NCBI RefSeq assembly: GCF_007859915.1
Contig: NZ_SJPM01000006.1
Span: forward strand, 248,001 to 312,000
Direction: 5' to 3'
From: Neorhodopirellula pilleata
GTDB lineage: Bacteria; Planctomycetota; Planctomycetia; Pirellulales; Pirellulaceae
DNA: 64,000 nucleotides
A program made the position numbers and the translations under genes. How positions within the stretch are numbered: the first letter of the stretch is position 1; every line of letters begins with the position of its first letter. Shown piece after piece: positions 44,007-52,846 of the stretch. Below the pieces are notes generated by a model. It did no database searches and was not told the origin of the DNA. It worked only from the letters and a program-made list of their open reading frames with translations.

Positions 44007-44906
44007 ATGTTGTTAGCCTGCGTCCAGACCGACATTCAAATTGCTGACGTTTCGGCGAACGTGAAGACGGTCGTGAAAACGATCGAATCGCTCGGCCAAC
44101 GCAATGTCGATTTAGCGGTTTTCCCCGAGTGTATGTTGACCGGATATGCGTTCGACAACCGGGCCGATGCGCTCGAAGCATCCCTTCAAGAGGATTCTCC
44201 AGAAATTCAAATGATCGCGGAAGCAGCATGCCGATCCAATTTAGCGGTGACGATCGGTTTGTTGTTGCGAGAGGAAAACCGTTTATTCAACGCGGCGCTT
44301 TTGATCGACGGTAACCGATGTTTTGAGGGCCGATCAGCGCCCACAGTCGTGGGCCGTTATCACAAAGTTCATTTGCCGTATCTCGGAGTCGATCGTTTCG
44401 TCGATCGCGGGGAGATTCCCTACCAAGCCTGGCCGCTGACATGCCGGGACGGCCAGATTGCTCGGATCGGCATGGGGATTTGTTACGACAGTTCGTTTCC
44501 CGAGCCCATGCGGGCACTCGGTTTGGCCGGGGCGGACGTGATCGCATTGGGGACCAATTGGCCCGTTGCGGCGTCGCGAACCGCCGAGATCGTACCGCCG
44601 GCGCGTAGCATGGAAAATCATCTGTTCTTCGTTGCCGCGAACCGAGTCGGATCCGAACACGGGTTTGAATTTTGCGGCCTCAGTTCGATCTGCGGCCCCG
44701 ATGGCGTTGAACTGGCTCGCGCGATCGGTAACGAAACCACCGTTTTGTTCGCCGACGTTGATTTGGCTCAAGCACGGAACAAACGAATCGAACGGACACC
44801 GGGCAAACACGTCATCGACCGGTTCGCCGACCGCCGACCCGAATTTTACGCGACGATCGTCGATCCGATCGCCGCCCCCGCCATCACGCCCCAGGAAAAT
44901 GATTGA
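44007..44906 (+). CDS. Carbon-nitrogen hydrolase (nitrilase superfamily)
   Basis: A protein of 299 aa from the ATG at 44007, which starts directly with the first strand (LLACVQTDIQIADVSAN). The catalytic triad is visible: Glu in DLAVFPECMLTGY, Lys in VGRYHKVHLPYLG and Cys in IGMGICYDSSFPE. The C-terminus carries VDLAQARNKRI, common in omega-amidase and carbamoylase-type members. Substrate uncertain (an amide or carbamoyl compound). It abuts the rhodanese gene with no gap (TGA directly followed by ATG), so they are translated together. Confidence 0.92.
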   Translation: MLLACVQTDIQIADVSANVKTVVKTIESLGQRNVDLAVFPECMLTGYAFDNRADALEASLQEDSPEIQMIAEAACRSNLAVTIGLLLREENRLFNAALLIDGNRCFEGRSAPTVVGRYHKVHLPYLGVDRFVDRGEIPYQAWPLTCRDGQIARIGMGICYDSSFPEPMRALGLAGADVIALGTNWPVAASRTAEIVPPARSMENHLFFVAANRVGSEHGFEFCGLSSICGPDGVELARAIGNETTVLFADVDLAQARNKRIERTPGKHVIDRFADRRPEFYATIVDPIAAPAITPQEND

Positions 44907-45245
44907 ATGTCTCATCCACCCGCTTTAGAAGTTTCGGTAACCGAGGTCGACGCCATGCGCAAGGCGGGTGACGATTTCATTCTGTTGGATGTTCGCGAAA
45001 AGGACGAATACGATGCGACGCGAATCGAAGGATCTCGTTTGATTCCGATGAGCGTTCTGGGCCGAAGGCTCGACGAACTGCAATCGCATAAGGATGATCA
45101 CATCGTCGTGCATTGCCACCACGGCGGACGCAGCCTTCAGGTGACCCACGCGCTGCGAGAGGCCGGATTCAGCAATGTGCAAAACATGGCCGGAGGGATC
45201 GACGCTTGGTCGCTTGAGATCGACCCGTCGGTGCCGAGGTATTGA
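44907..45245 (+). CDS. Rhodanese-like domain protein
   Basis: A protein of 112 aa forming one rhodanese domain: ILLDVREKDEYDATRIEGS, IPMSVLGRRLDEL, and the active-site loop VHCHHGGRSLQV with the catalytic Cys. A single-domain cytoplasmic sulfurtransferase that could carry a persulfide. AGGA lies 10 bases before the ATG, inside the end of the nitrilase-family gene, with which it forms a two-gene operon. Confidence 0.95.
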   Translation: MSHPPALEVSVTEVDAMRKAGDDFILLDVREKDEYDATRIEGSRLIPMSVLGRRLDELQSHKDDHIVVHCHHGGRSLQVTHALREAGFSNVQNMAGGIDAWSLEIDPSVPRY

Positions 45246-45259
45246 TGTGATTGACGAGT

Positions 45260-45288
45260 GGTCCCCGCCGTGAAACACGGCGGGGACC
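45260..45288. terminator. Strong GC hairpin between convergent genes
   Basis: Perfect 13-base stem GGTCCCCGCCGTG with a 3-base loop (AAA). It sits 14 bases after the rhodanese stop and 46 bases from the end of the convergent sialidase-like gene. No U-run follows on either strand, so an intrinsic terminator is possible rather than certain. The bases to its right repeat part of the stem again (GTCCCCGCCGT in reverse). Confidence 0.5.
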
Positions 45289-45334
45289 GCCGTGCCACGA
45301 AATGCCAACCCGAACTTAACGTTGGAACAAAGCA

Positions 45335-47287
45335 CTAATTGTTCGCTTTGGATTTGAGCATCGACTTCACCCTCGCTTCCTCTTTCGCGAGTGCTTCGCC
45401 GGTGACCGGCATCGGCTCGAAGTACGGCTCGGGCGTGACGGCTTCGTCGGCGGGGATTTCACGCATCCGCAAGTTTCGGAACCAGACGTCTTGGCCGTGG
45501 TCTTGCAACCAAAATCGTCCGCCACGTCCGGTCAAATCACCACCGCGTGCGGCGAGTAAGTCGACGTGCCATCGCCACTTGGGGTTGTCGTAGTCGAACG
45601 ACAACACCCGCTCGCCGTTAAGCCAATGTTCGATCACGGTTCCCTTGCATAGTATCCTCGCCGTGTTCCACTGGCCGACCGGAAGCGTGGCGTCCTTCGA
45701 CGGAGCCATGCAGAAAAACAAGGACGCGGCCGCCTGACGAGCGTTCTCGCCGTAGGGGCTGCCGATGTTGTCGAGGACCTGATACTCGACTTGACCGGGT
45801 CGGTAGTACACACCGCTATTGCAGCCTTCGGAAACTTTCCAATCGAAACGCAACTCGAAATCGTCGGGGACCATCGTCGCCATGTACGTCAACGAACCAC
45901 CACCCGACTTTCGATAAAACGCGCCGTCTTCGATCACCCAATTACCCGAATGCTCCCAGCCGTCGAAGGTCGTGCCATCCTGCAGTGGTGTGAAGGCCGA
46001 TTCGGGTTTGGTCAGGCCAGCTAGCGGACGACTGATCAGAATCTTGAGTTTCGACTTCGGTCCGGAAACCTGACCTGCCAGAACATCTTGTTCGTTGAAT
46101 CGAGCGAGTAAGATTTCACCGTCGGTGGCGCGGTTGCGATCATAAGAGATAAAGATCGTGCCGTCGGGAGCTTGGAAACCGTCGGGATACGAGATTCCCT
46201 TGCGTTCATCTAAGACGAGTCCACCTTGCCACGTTCCGCCGTCGTCATCAGATAGCCAAGCACTCAATTGCACGCGTCCTTGATGAGAGTCGATTCGGTC
46301 GCCGTGCTTGACCAACAGCAAACGGCCGGAAAGCAGTCGCCGAATATGAAAGCGAGCGTTCGGTTGGCGGATCCCGTCGGGCTGCGACGCCGCAGTCCAT
46401 GTGCGTCCGCCATCGGTCGAGGTCGATTGCATGATTCCCTTGGCCGTTCGGGCCAACATCCACAACGATTCGTCGTTACGCTGCACGATCATGTGTTCAT
46501 GCCAATCGGGATTGGGGAACGTCGCCATGCCGCGTCTCTGCCAAGTCGCTCCTTGATCGACGGAAACGAACACGTTGGCACCTCGCATCGGATCGAGTTC
46601 GGCGAAGCATCCTTTGAAAGGCCCAAACCCGCCGCGCTGATCCAATGAAATCGGCAACAGCCATTCGCCCGTCGAAAGGACCGTCGGTTTGTTGAGCGTC
46701 ACGCCATGCCAAATACGCGTTGGTGCGGACCATGTCGGCACGTCGGCGTCGGGGTTTTCGCAAACGGTCGCCCAGACTCCGGCGCGGCCGTCGAACATGT
46801 CCATCGATTGATCGAAAATCAGCCAAAGCTTGCCAAGCGGATCGGTCCACAGGTTACCGACCAAGATGCTGCGCGGTCGCGGCAATTCGTCGGAATGCGA
46901 ATCGAGTACCAGTCGCGGCTTGGACCAGGTTTGCCCGTCGTCGTCTGAGGTCGCCAAAACGAAGTAAGCCTCAGGACTGTCACCGCCGGCGACCCAGCAC
47001 GCCCACAACCGCCCACCGGGCGTCCGTTCGATCCCGATCGTCATGCCGTAATCGAGCTTTTCGTAATCGTATTCGGGAAGCGGCGAAGTATTCAGCACCG
47101 GCGGGACGAGGGCATGTTCCGCGACCTGCTCCATCTCGGCGATCCGAGCCGATGATTGTTCGGCGGATTCTTGCTTGGCGGTCCGAGGCTCGGAAGCGAA
47201 GCCCGATGACATCGCGATCAAAGCGATGGAAAGAGAAACAACCGGGAAACATTGATTGGAAACAAGACTCGCTAACAGTGATCTCAT
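45335..47287 (-). CDS. Secreted sialidase-like (Asp-box) protein fused to a DUF1080 domain
   Basis: A protein of 650 aa from the ATG at 47287, with a signal peptide (VVSLSIALIAMSSGFA). The N-terminal 400 residues form a sialidase-type propeller with four Asp-boxes: SDDDGQTWS, VDQGATWQ, STDGGRTWT and SDDDGGTWQ. The C-terminal part (from about residue 430) is DUF1080/3-keto-disaccharide hydrolase-like: DGTTFDGWEHSGNWVIEDG, DFELRFDWKVSEGCNSGVYY and IEHWLNGERVLSFDYD. It probably acts on or binds an extracellular glycan. The regulator gene next door on the same strand may control it. Confidence 0.88.
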   Translation of the reverse strand: MRSLLASLVSNQCFPVVSLSIALIAMSSGFASEPRTAKQESAEQSSARIAEMEQVAEHALVPPVLNTSPLPEYDYEKLDYGMTIGIERTPGGRLWACWVAGGDSPEAYFVLATSDDDGQTWSKPRLVLDSHSDELPRPRSILVGNLWTDPLGKLWLIFDQSMDMFDGRAGVWATVCENPDADVPTWSAPTRIWHGVTLNKPTVLSTGEWLLPISLDQRGGFGPFKGCFAELDPMRGANVFVSVDQGATWQRRGMATFPNPDWHEHMIVQRNDESLWMLARTAKGIMQSTSTDGGRTWTAASQPDGIRQPNARFHIRRLLSGRLLLVKHGDRIDSHQGRVQLSAWLSDDDGGTWQGGLVLDERKGISYPDGFQAPDGTIFISYDRNRATDGEILLARFNEQDVLAGQVSGPKSKLKILISRPLAGLTKPESAFTPLQDGTTFDGWEHSGNWVIEDGAFYRKSGGGSLTYMATMVPDDFELRFDWKVSEGCNSGVYYRPGQVEYQVLDNIGSPYGENARQAAASLFFCMAPSKDATLPVGQWNTARILCKGTVIEHWLNGERVLSFDYDNPKWRWHVDLLAARGGDLTGRGGRFWLQDHGQDVWFRNLRMREIPADEAVTPEPYFEPMPVTGEALAKEEARVKSMLKSKANN

Positions 47288-47344
47288 GAACCATGACCTG
47301 TGGGGAAACAACGGGCGGACCCCATCATTGTAAGCAGGTTGACG

Positions 47345-47540
47345 GCTGATTTAATCAAGAATGCCGACCCAAGATTCGCCGGTTGGGCGCTAGCGGGCTG
47401 TTGATTTAGTTCGCACCGTAACCCGAAGCGTGAGCGAGGGATACATACAGAGGATTTAATAGCGTTGAATCCCTCGCTCACGCTTCGGGTTACGATTAAA
47501 TCAACACGCCGCTAGCGCCAAAACGGCTAATTAAATCAGC
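47345..47540. repeat. Palindromic repeat, family R2, copy 3
   Basis: A nested palindrome. Outer arms GCTGATTTAAT (47345-47355 and 47530-47540) and inner exact 26-base arms at 47417-47442 and 47469-47494 (CGTAACCCGAAGCGTGAGCG...). Between them are GGGCTGTTGATTTA and, on the other strand, GGCGTGTTGATTTAATCG, the R2 head. It lies between the sialidase-like gene and the upstream regulator gene. Confidence 0.88.
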
Positions 47541-47576
47541 AGTCTCATGCGTCGAGGGAGAGCTAACAGCCAACCG

Positions 47577-48779
47577 CTAACCGCCGACTTTTCCGTGCCC
47601 GCCTTCGAGCAGCGAATTCTCGCGACGATAGGAGCCGGGCGTTTGAGACGTCACTCGTTTAAAAACCGTGCTCAGCCGCTCTCGATGTCGGTATCCGGTC
47701 GCGGCGGCGATCTGTTCGAGCGTCATGCTTGTCTCACACAGTAATTGTTTGACCCGTGAAACTTGGGCTAACGTGATTTCATCATGCGGCGTTCGGCCGA
47801 GCGATTCCCGAAAACGACGTTCGAGCTGCCGGCGTGAAAGTGACGATGCGCGGGCCACGTGATTGACGTCGATGCCATCGCATGCGTGTTCGCGAATGAA
47901 ACGACACGCCAACGCGATCTCACGATCTTCCACGGCATCGACCTGAGTCGACAATCGCTGAACGACGCCGACCGGTGGGACGTAGTGAGGCTCGAGCGAT
48001 ACGGATTGGTCCCGGATCATCGCGTCGAGTATTTCGGCGGCGCGATAACCGACCTGTTCCGCGTCCGGCTTGACACTCGAAAGCGACGGATCACTCAAAG
48101 GACAAATCGCGTCGTCGTCGTCGACCCCGATGACTGCAACGTCATCAGGGATCGGAATCTCGAGCGATCGACAGGCATTCAGGACCTGTTGCCCGCGAAT
48201 GTCGTTGCAAACGAACATGCCCGTCGGCGGTTCAAGCTTACCGAGCCACTCCACCATCTTGTCGATGTCGGCATGCCCTTGCTCTTCGATTTGGGTCAAC
48301 GTCAAGTTGGGCCGACTCGACGATTCGTAGACCGACAGCGTGCACCCGGCTTGTTCGACGCGTTCTCGAAAAAAGCGGAGTCGCGTCTGAGAATAATGGG
48401 CGGACCGGTAACCGCAGAAAGCGAACCTTCGAAAGCCACGTTCCCACAAGTGCTCGAACGCCAAGCCTGCCACCAAGTGGTCGTCCGTTTCGACCTGCGG
48501 AATTCCTGGGAATCTTTCATGGCAGCGGACGTCGACGATCGGAACTTGCATCGCTCGCAACGGATCGATATTGCGACGATCGAGTCTTGCGATCACGCCT
48601 CGCACCGACGATGTCGTCATCCAACCGGGCAGCGACGTGTCGATCGTCATCTCTTGATGCAGCAAAGCCCAATCGGTGCGGTTGCGGGCATAGGCAGCGA
48701 TGCCGCGTAGCAAACTTCGTCCGTACGATCGTGAGGTCTCAACGATCAAAGCAACCTGTGGGCGTTTTCGAATCTTCAC
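47577..48779 (-). CDS. XylR-type transcriptional regulator (AraC HTH with LacI-like sensor)
   Basis: A protein of 400 aa from the GTG at 48779, chosen because GGGAG lies 6 bases upstream. The N-terminal sensor resembles LacI/periplasmic sugar-binding proteins: QVALIVETSRSYGRSLLRGI, MQVPIVDVRC, RRFAFCGYRSAHYS, GMFVCNDIRGQQVLN and VAVIGVDDDDAICPLSDPSL. The C-terminal 100 residues are an AraC-type double HTH: VNHVARASSLSRRQLERRF and MTLEQIAAATGYRHRERLSTVF. XylR-type proteins activate sugar catabolism when they bind the sugar. Its likely targets are the neighbouring sialidase-like gene and the DUF1553 cluster, which is inference. Confidence 0.93.
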   Translation of the reverse strand: MKIRKRPQVALIVETSRSYGRSLLRGIAAYARNRTDWALLHQEMTIDTSLPGWMTTSSVRGVIARLDRRNIDPLRAMQVPIVDVRCHERFPGIPQVETDDHLVAGLAFEHLWERGFRRFAFCGYRSAHYSQTRLRFFRERVEQAGCTLSVYESSSRPNLTLTQIEEQGHADIDKMVEWLGKLEPPTGMFVCNDIRGQQVLNACRSLEIPIPDDVAVIGVDDDDAICPLSDPSLSSVKPDAEQVGYRAAEILDAMIRDQSVSLEPHYVPPVGVVQRLSTQVDAVEDREIALACRFIREHACDGIDVNHVARASSLSRRQLERRFRESLGRTPHDEITLAQVSRVKQLLCETSMTLEQIAAATGYRHRERLSTVFKRVTSQTPGSYRRENSLLEGGHGKVGG

Positions 48780-49043
48780 GCGGAGCTCCCGTGTCGCAAA
48801 TTCACACTTCCTTGTCGCATATGATCCTCGACGCAGCAGGGTGTTCAAGGGAAAATGTCATGCAGGCGTCATAATTCCTGGGTTTTCGCATCTTCGCTAG
48901 GAAGTGCCTGAACTACGATCGAAATGACGCAATTCGACCTACCAGATTTATCTTCTATTGAGAGCCTATCCGAAATGATTGGCTCGATGGGTTATACTTG
49001 GAAGTTGGCGATGAGTTACCAACAAGCTCTAACGGAAAACGAT

Positions 49044-52000
49044 GTGAGAAGATTCCATTTTGATTTGATCATTGTGTTTCTAACGATTTTATTGGGCCTC
49101 AGTTATGCTCAAGCGATCGCCGCTGAACCTTTGGCAACTGAACAGCCCGCGACGTCGGGGCAGCTCGAGTTTTTCGAACGCGAAGTGCGTCCGCTATTGG
49201 TGGAGCATTGCTATTCCTGTCACAGCGGAACGTCGGAGAAGCTTCAAGCGGGTTTGCGGGTCGACAGCCGCGCGGCATTGCTCGACGGCGGAGATTCGGG
49301 AACTGCGATCGTTTCGGGTGACGCCGACGCGAGCCTGTTCATCGAAGCGATTCGCTATGAATCGTACGAGATGCCGCCCAAAGGTAAACTTTCCGATGAC
49401 GCGATCGAAACATTCGAACGTTGGGTCGAAATGGGGGCGCCCTGGCCGACGGGTGATTCACCGGTGGAGTCCAACGCCGCCCCCGAGTTCGATCTGACCA
49501 AACGCAAGGTGGAACACTGGGCGTGGCAACCAGTCTCTGCACCCGAGTTACCGGACGTCCGCGCACGAGCGTGGCCCCGCGCCGGGCTCGATCAGTTCAT
49601 TCTCGCTCAATTGGAAGACGCCGGATTGCAGCCCGCCGCCGACGCGGATCGTTCGGCCTTAGTTCGCCGCATTTATTTCGACCTGATCGGTCTGCCGCCG
49701 ACCCGCCAACAGCTTGCCGAAGCGATGGCGGATGAATCTTCCGGCTCGATGGCTCGGCTGGTCGATGACCTGCTCGACTCGCCCCATTTCGGCGAGCGTT
49801 GGGGGCGACATTGGTTGGACTTGGTGCGATACGCCGAATCCCGCGGCCACGAGTTCGACAACGACACGCCCAATGCGCATCAGTACCGCGACTACACCAT
49901 TCGCGCACTCAACGCGGATGTTCCTTACGACCAACTTGTGCGAGAACACATCGCCGGCGATTTGCTTCCCGCGCCGCGACTGAACCCTGAACGAGGTTTC
50001 AATGAATCGATCCTGGGGACCGGTTTTTGGTTCCTGGGCGAGTGGGTGCATTCCCCGGTCGACATCCGCAAAGACGAATCGGACCGATTCGACAACATGA
50101 TCGACGTGATGTCCAAGACGTTCTTAGGCGTGACCGTCGCGTGCGCCCGGTGTCACGACCACAAGTTCGACGCGATCTCGACAGCCGATTACTACTCATT
50201 GTCGGGATTCTTGCAGAGCAGCGATTATCGACAGGTTCGTTTCGAATCGATCGAAAAGAACCGCCAAGTGTCCGCGCAATTGGCCCAGCTCGATGCGAAG
50301 TATCAACGTCAATTGCGTGACTTGCTGGACGCCGAAGGGGTCGCATTCCCCCGGCAAATGAGTTACCTCGAAGACGAAGCGATTATCGTCGATTACGGCA
50401 ACGTCCCGCAGTCGCAGTTCATGCAAGACGGATTTGCGTTCGGCCGATCGTCGCATCGACAGGGCGTCGCCTATTTTGATTTTGAGGAACCGAACTCCGT
50501 GCGAATCGCCTCACACGGGGCGGCCGTCAGTGATGCGTTTTGGAACGGATTACAATCGATTAACGAAGGCACGGTTCGAAACCAAAGCAAGGTCGCGGCA
50601 CTACCCAAGAGCGGCCGGACATTGCGGACGCCCACGTTCGAACTACGTGGCGGCGACTTTCAGTCGCCGAATCTCGAAACGTCGACTGAAAGTCGACGCC
50701 ACGGTGAAAGCTCGTTACACTCCGTTGGCAACGTCAGCATCCTGGTTCACGGAACCGGTCACGTCGTCGCTTGCGTCGATTCTCACCGATTGGTCGCCGG
50801 TCCGCTTCACGGTGAGACCATCCAGCCGATCGATGCCAAAGAAGAACGCTGGGTTACGTTGAACCTCAAGCGATACGTCGGTCATCGGCTGCACCTCGAG
50901 TTCGTTCCGGCACCGGATGCCCGGCTATCGGTCCGCATGGCGGTTCAAGGCCTCGACGGCGACGGACTCAAAGAGATCCAACAACGTCTCGCTGCGACGA
51001 CGCGACCGTTCGAAAAGTACGCAGCCGAAGCCGAAGCGATACTCGGGAAAACTGGTAGCTATAAAGAACAGGTTTTCGCGGATTTCGAATCGGGAACCTA
51101 CGACGGTTGGTCGGCGACCGGCGAAGCGTTCGGCGAAGGGCCTCAAACCCTAGAAACCATCGGCAGTTATCAAGGCAAGATCAACGGCGTCGGTAAGTAT
51201 TTTGTGAACTCGCATAACATCCGTGGCGGCGGAGACGTCCAGCGGGGCGACAACCTAACCGGCACGCTGACATCGCGGCCGTTCGTCATTGACTTTGACA
51301 AGATCCAGTTTTGGGTCGGTGGCGGAGCCCATCGCGAGAAAACCTGCGTCAATTTGCTGGTCAACGGCGAACGTGTTCTCTCCACAACCGGCAGCAACAA
51401 CAATCAGATGTCGCTCAAGTCATGGGATGTCCGCCAGTTTGCGGGCAAGGAAGCTCGCATCGAAGTCGTCGACAAACATACGTCCGGTTGGGGGAACATC
51501 GGAATCGATCACATCGTGTTCTTGAAACACCTCGACGGTTCGGATGCCAACGCCGGCGGGAATCCGGCGGCCCAGCGAATCGTCGACGCATGGCGGAAGG
51601 AACGAACCGAACTGACCGCTCAAGTTGTTCGCCAGTCACGACTCGCACCGGCGATGATGGATGGCACCGGCGAAGACGATCGCGTGTTGATCCGCGGCAA
51701 TTCGTCCAAGCCAGGCGAATTGGAACCGCGACATTTCTTGACCGCGATCTCGGGCGACGAACCGATGCGGATCGGTGCGGGCAGCGGACGCCTTGAATTA
51801 GCCGAACACATCAACAATCCGTCCAACCCGCTGACCTCGCGGGTGATCGTCAACCGAATTTGGCATCATTTGATGGGACGCGGCATTGTGCCGACGACGG
51901 ACGATTTTGGCGTGCTCGGACAACGCCCCTCGCATCCGGAATTGCTCGATCATTTGGCGACCGAGTTCGTTCGCGACGGCCAAAGTATCAAGCGGATGAT

Positions 52001-52652
52001 CCGTCGGATCGTGTTGTCTCGCACCTATCAAATGTCCAGTCACGCGGACGCCCAAGCGATCCAAATCGATCCGAAGAACATGCTGTGGCACCATCGACCA
52101 CCGAAGCGACTCGAGGGAGAAATCATCCGGGACACGATCCTAGCGTTATCAGGTCGACTGGATCCGAATCCCTTCGGCCCCCCGGTACCGATTCATTTAA
52201 CCGCGTTCATGGACGGTCGTGGTCGGCCGGGGACGAGCGGTCCGCTCGACGGCGACGGACGACGATCGATTTACATTGCGGTGCGCCGGAATTTTTTATC
52301 GCCGTTCATGTTGACCTTCGACACACCGGTGCCGTTCAGCACGATGGGACGTCGTAATGTGTCCAACGTTCCGGCCCAGTCATTAATCTTGATGAACGAT
52401 CCGTTTGTCGTCGAGCAGGCTCGCAAATGGGCCGAGCGGGTCGTGCAATCGGGTTCCAGCACGCAGGCCAACGTCATCGCGATGTACGAATCCGCGCTCG
52501 CTCGCGAGCCGACCGATGCAGAGCTTCAAATCGCGTTGCCATTCCTCGGCGAGTCAACGGTTGATTCGGTTGCGTCAGAAACTGTCATTGAGCGTTGGAG
52601 TCATTTCGCACACGCTCTGATCAATACCAAAGAGTTTATTTTTCTACGATGA
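49044..52652 (+). CDS. PSCyt1/DUF1549/DUF1553 secreted protein with inserted repeat
   Basis: About 1202 aa from a GTG at 49044 that begins a signal peptide (FDLIIVFLTILLGLSYAQAI); an ATG at 48924 would first translate a repeat remnant. Order: PSCyt1 heme-binding motif CYSCHSG (residues 56-62), DUF1549 (HWAWQPVSAPELP; RRIYFDLIGLPPTRQQL; WGRHWLDLVRYAESRG; TFLGVTVACARCHDHKFD), a lectin-like module (ADFESGTYDGWSATG; FWVGGGAHREKTCVNLLVNG), and DUF1553 (SRVIVNRIWHHLMGRGIV; RPSHPELLDHLA; MFDTPVPFSTMGRR-like region). An R1 repeat is translated at residues 535-553. It is paired with the DUF1501 gene, as is usual. Probable role in polysaccharide oxidation or breakdown. Confidence 0.92.
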   Translation: MRRFHFDLIIVFLTILLGLSYAQAIAAEPLATEQPATSGQLEFFEREVRPLLVEHCYSCHSGTSEKLQAGLRVDSRAALLDGGDSGTAIVSGDADASLFIEAIRYESYEMPPKGKLSDDAIETFERWVEMGAPWPTGDSPVESNAAPEFDLTKRKVEHWAWQPVSAPELPDVRARAWPRAGLDQFILAQLEDAGLQPAADADRSALVRRIYFDLIGLPPTRQQLAEAMADESSGSMARLVDDLLDSPHFGERWGRHWLDLVRYAESRGHEFDNDTPNAHQYRDYTIRALNADVPYDQLVREHIAGDLLPAPRLNPERGFNESILGTGFWFLGEWVHSPVDIRKDESDRFDNMIDVMSKTFLGVTVACARCHDHKFDAISTADYYSLSGFLQSSDYRQVRFESIEKNRQVSAQLAQLDAKYQRQLRDLLDAEGVAFPRQMSYLEDEAIIVDYGNVPQSQFMQDGFAFGRSSHRQGVAYFDFEEPNSVRIASHGAAVSDAFWNGLQSINEGTVRNQSKVAALPKSGRTLRTPTFELRGGDFQSPNLETSTESRRHGESSLHSVGNVSILVHGTGHVVACVDSHRLVAGPLHGETIQPIDAKEERWVTLNLKRYVGHRLHLEFVPAPDARLSVRMAVQGLDGDGLKEIQQRLAATTRPFEKYAAEAEAILGKTGSYKEQVFADFESGTYDGWSATGEAFGEGPQTLETIGSYQGKINGVGKYFVNSHNIRGGGDVQRGDNLTGTLTSRPFVIDFDKIQFWVGGGAHREKTCVNLLVNGERVLSTTGSNNNQMSLKSWDVRQFAGKEARIEVVDKHTSGWGNIGIDHIVFLKHLDGSDANAGGNPAAQRIVDAWRKERTELTAQVVRQSRLAPAMMDGTGEDDRVLIRGNSSKPGELEPRHFLTAISGDEPMRIGAGSGRLELAEHINNPSNPLTSRVIVNRIWHHLMGRGIVPTTDDFGVLGQRPSHPELLDHLATEFVRDGQSIKRMIRRIVLSRTYQMSSHADAQAIQIDPKNMLWHHRPPKRLEGEIIRDTILALSGRLDPNPFGPPVPIHLTAFMDGRGRPGTSGPLDGDGRRSIYIAVRRNFLSPFMLTFDTPVPFSTMGRRNVSNVPAQSLILMNDPFVVEQARKWAERVVQSGSSTQANVIAMYESALAREPTDAELQIALPFLGESTVDSVASETVIERWSHFAHALINTKEFIFLR
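50646..50703. repeat. Palindromic repeat, family R1, inside a coding sequence
   Basis: 58 bases: left hairpin 50646-50668 (CGTGGCGGCGACTttcAGTCGCC), spacer of 12, right hairpin 50681-50703 (GTCGACTgaaAGTCGACGCC core). The two arms also pair with each other (23 bases, two mismatches). It is translated in frame as GGDFQSPNLETSTESRRHG within the DUF1553 protein, between the LRTPTFEL and VSILVHGTGHVV segments, which are close together in typical family members. Confidence 0.88.
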
Positions 52653-52666
52653 GCGTTCAAAACACC

Positions 52667-52761
52667 CTCGTTCCCAGGCTCCGGCCCCCTTTATACCCCA
52701 CATTTTTCTTTGACCCCCACGAGCTCGTCTCGTGGGTGAATAAGGTTCGCAAGCTAGACAC
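52667..52761. repeat. Structured repeat, family R3, copy C (reversed)
   Basis: Read on the minus strand it runs GTGTCTAGCTTGCGAACC to GCCTGGGAACGAG. It has the same ends as copies A and B, but its hairpin arms are CCCACGAG and CTCGTGGG around the loop ACGAG, in place of CCTGCCAG and CTGGCAGG. It starts 15 bases after the DUF1553 stop. Confidence 0.85.
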
Positions 52762-52776
52762 AGACGCCCTCCCAGT

Positions 52777-52835
52777 CCACAGAGTTTCACTTGTGCTCGC
52801 CGCTTGAAGCGGCGAGCACAAGTGAAACTCTGTGG
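52777..52835. repeat. Near-perfect 59-base palindrome
   Basis: Exact 29-base arms (CCACAGAGTTTCACTTGTGC...) at 52777-52805 and 52807-52835 with a single-base centre. It lies between R3 copies C and B, which are themselves in inverted orientation, giving an approximately 280-base inverted repeat overall. No coding potential. Confidence 0.95.
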
Positions 52836-52846
52836 TTTGCGCAAAA

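Noticed and set aside
42488..44047. Two plus-strand frames of about 200 and 310 codons
   Set aside because: They lie opposite sthA, show no domain, and have atypical composition.
47859..48710. Plus-strand frame of 283 codons
   Set aside because: It is antisense to the XylR-type regulator, whose sensor and HTH motifs are unambiguous.
48924..49043. ATG at 48924 as start of the DUF1553 protein
   Set aside because: This start would translate an R4 repeat remnant and bury the signal peptide 40 residues inside the protein.
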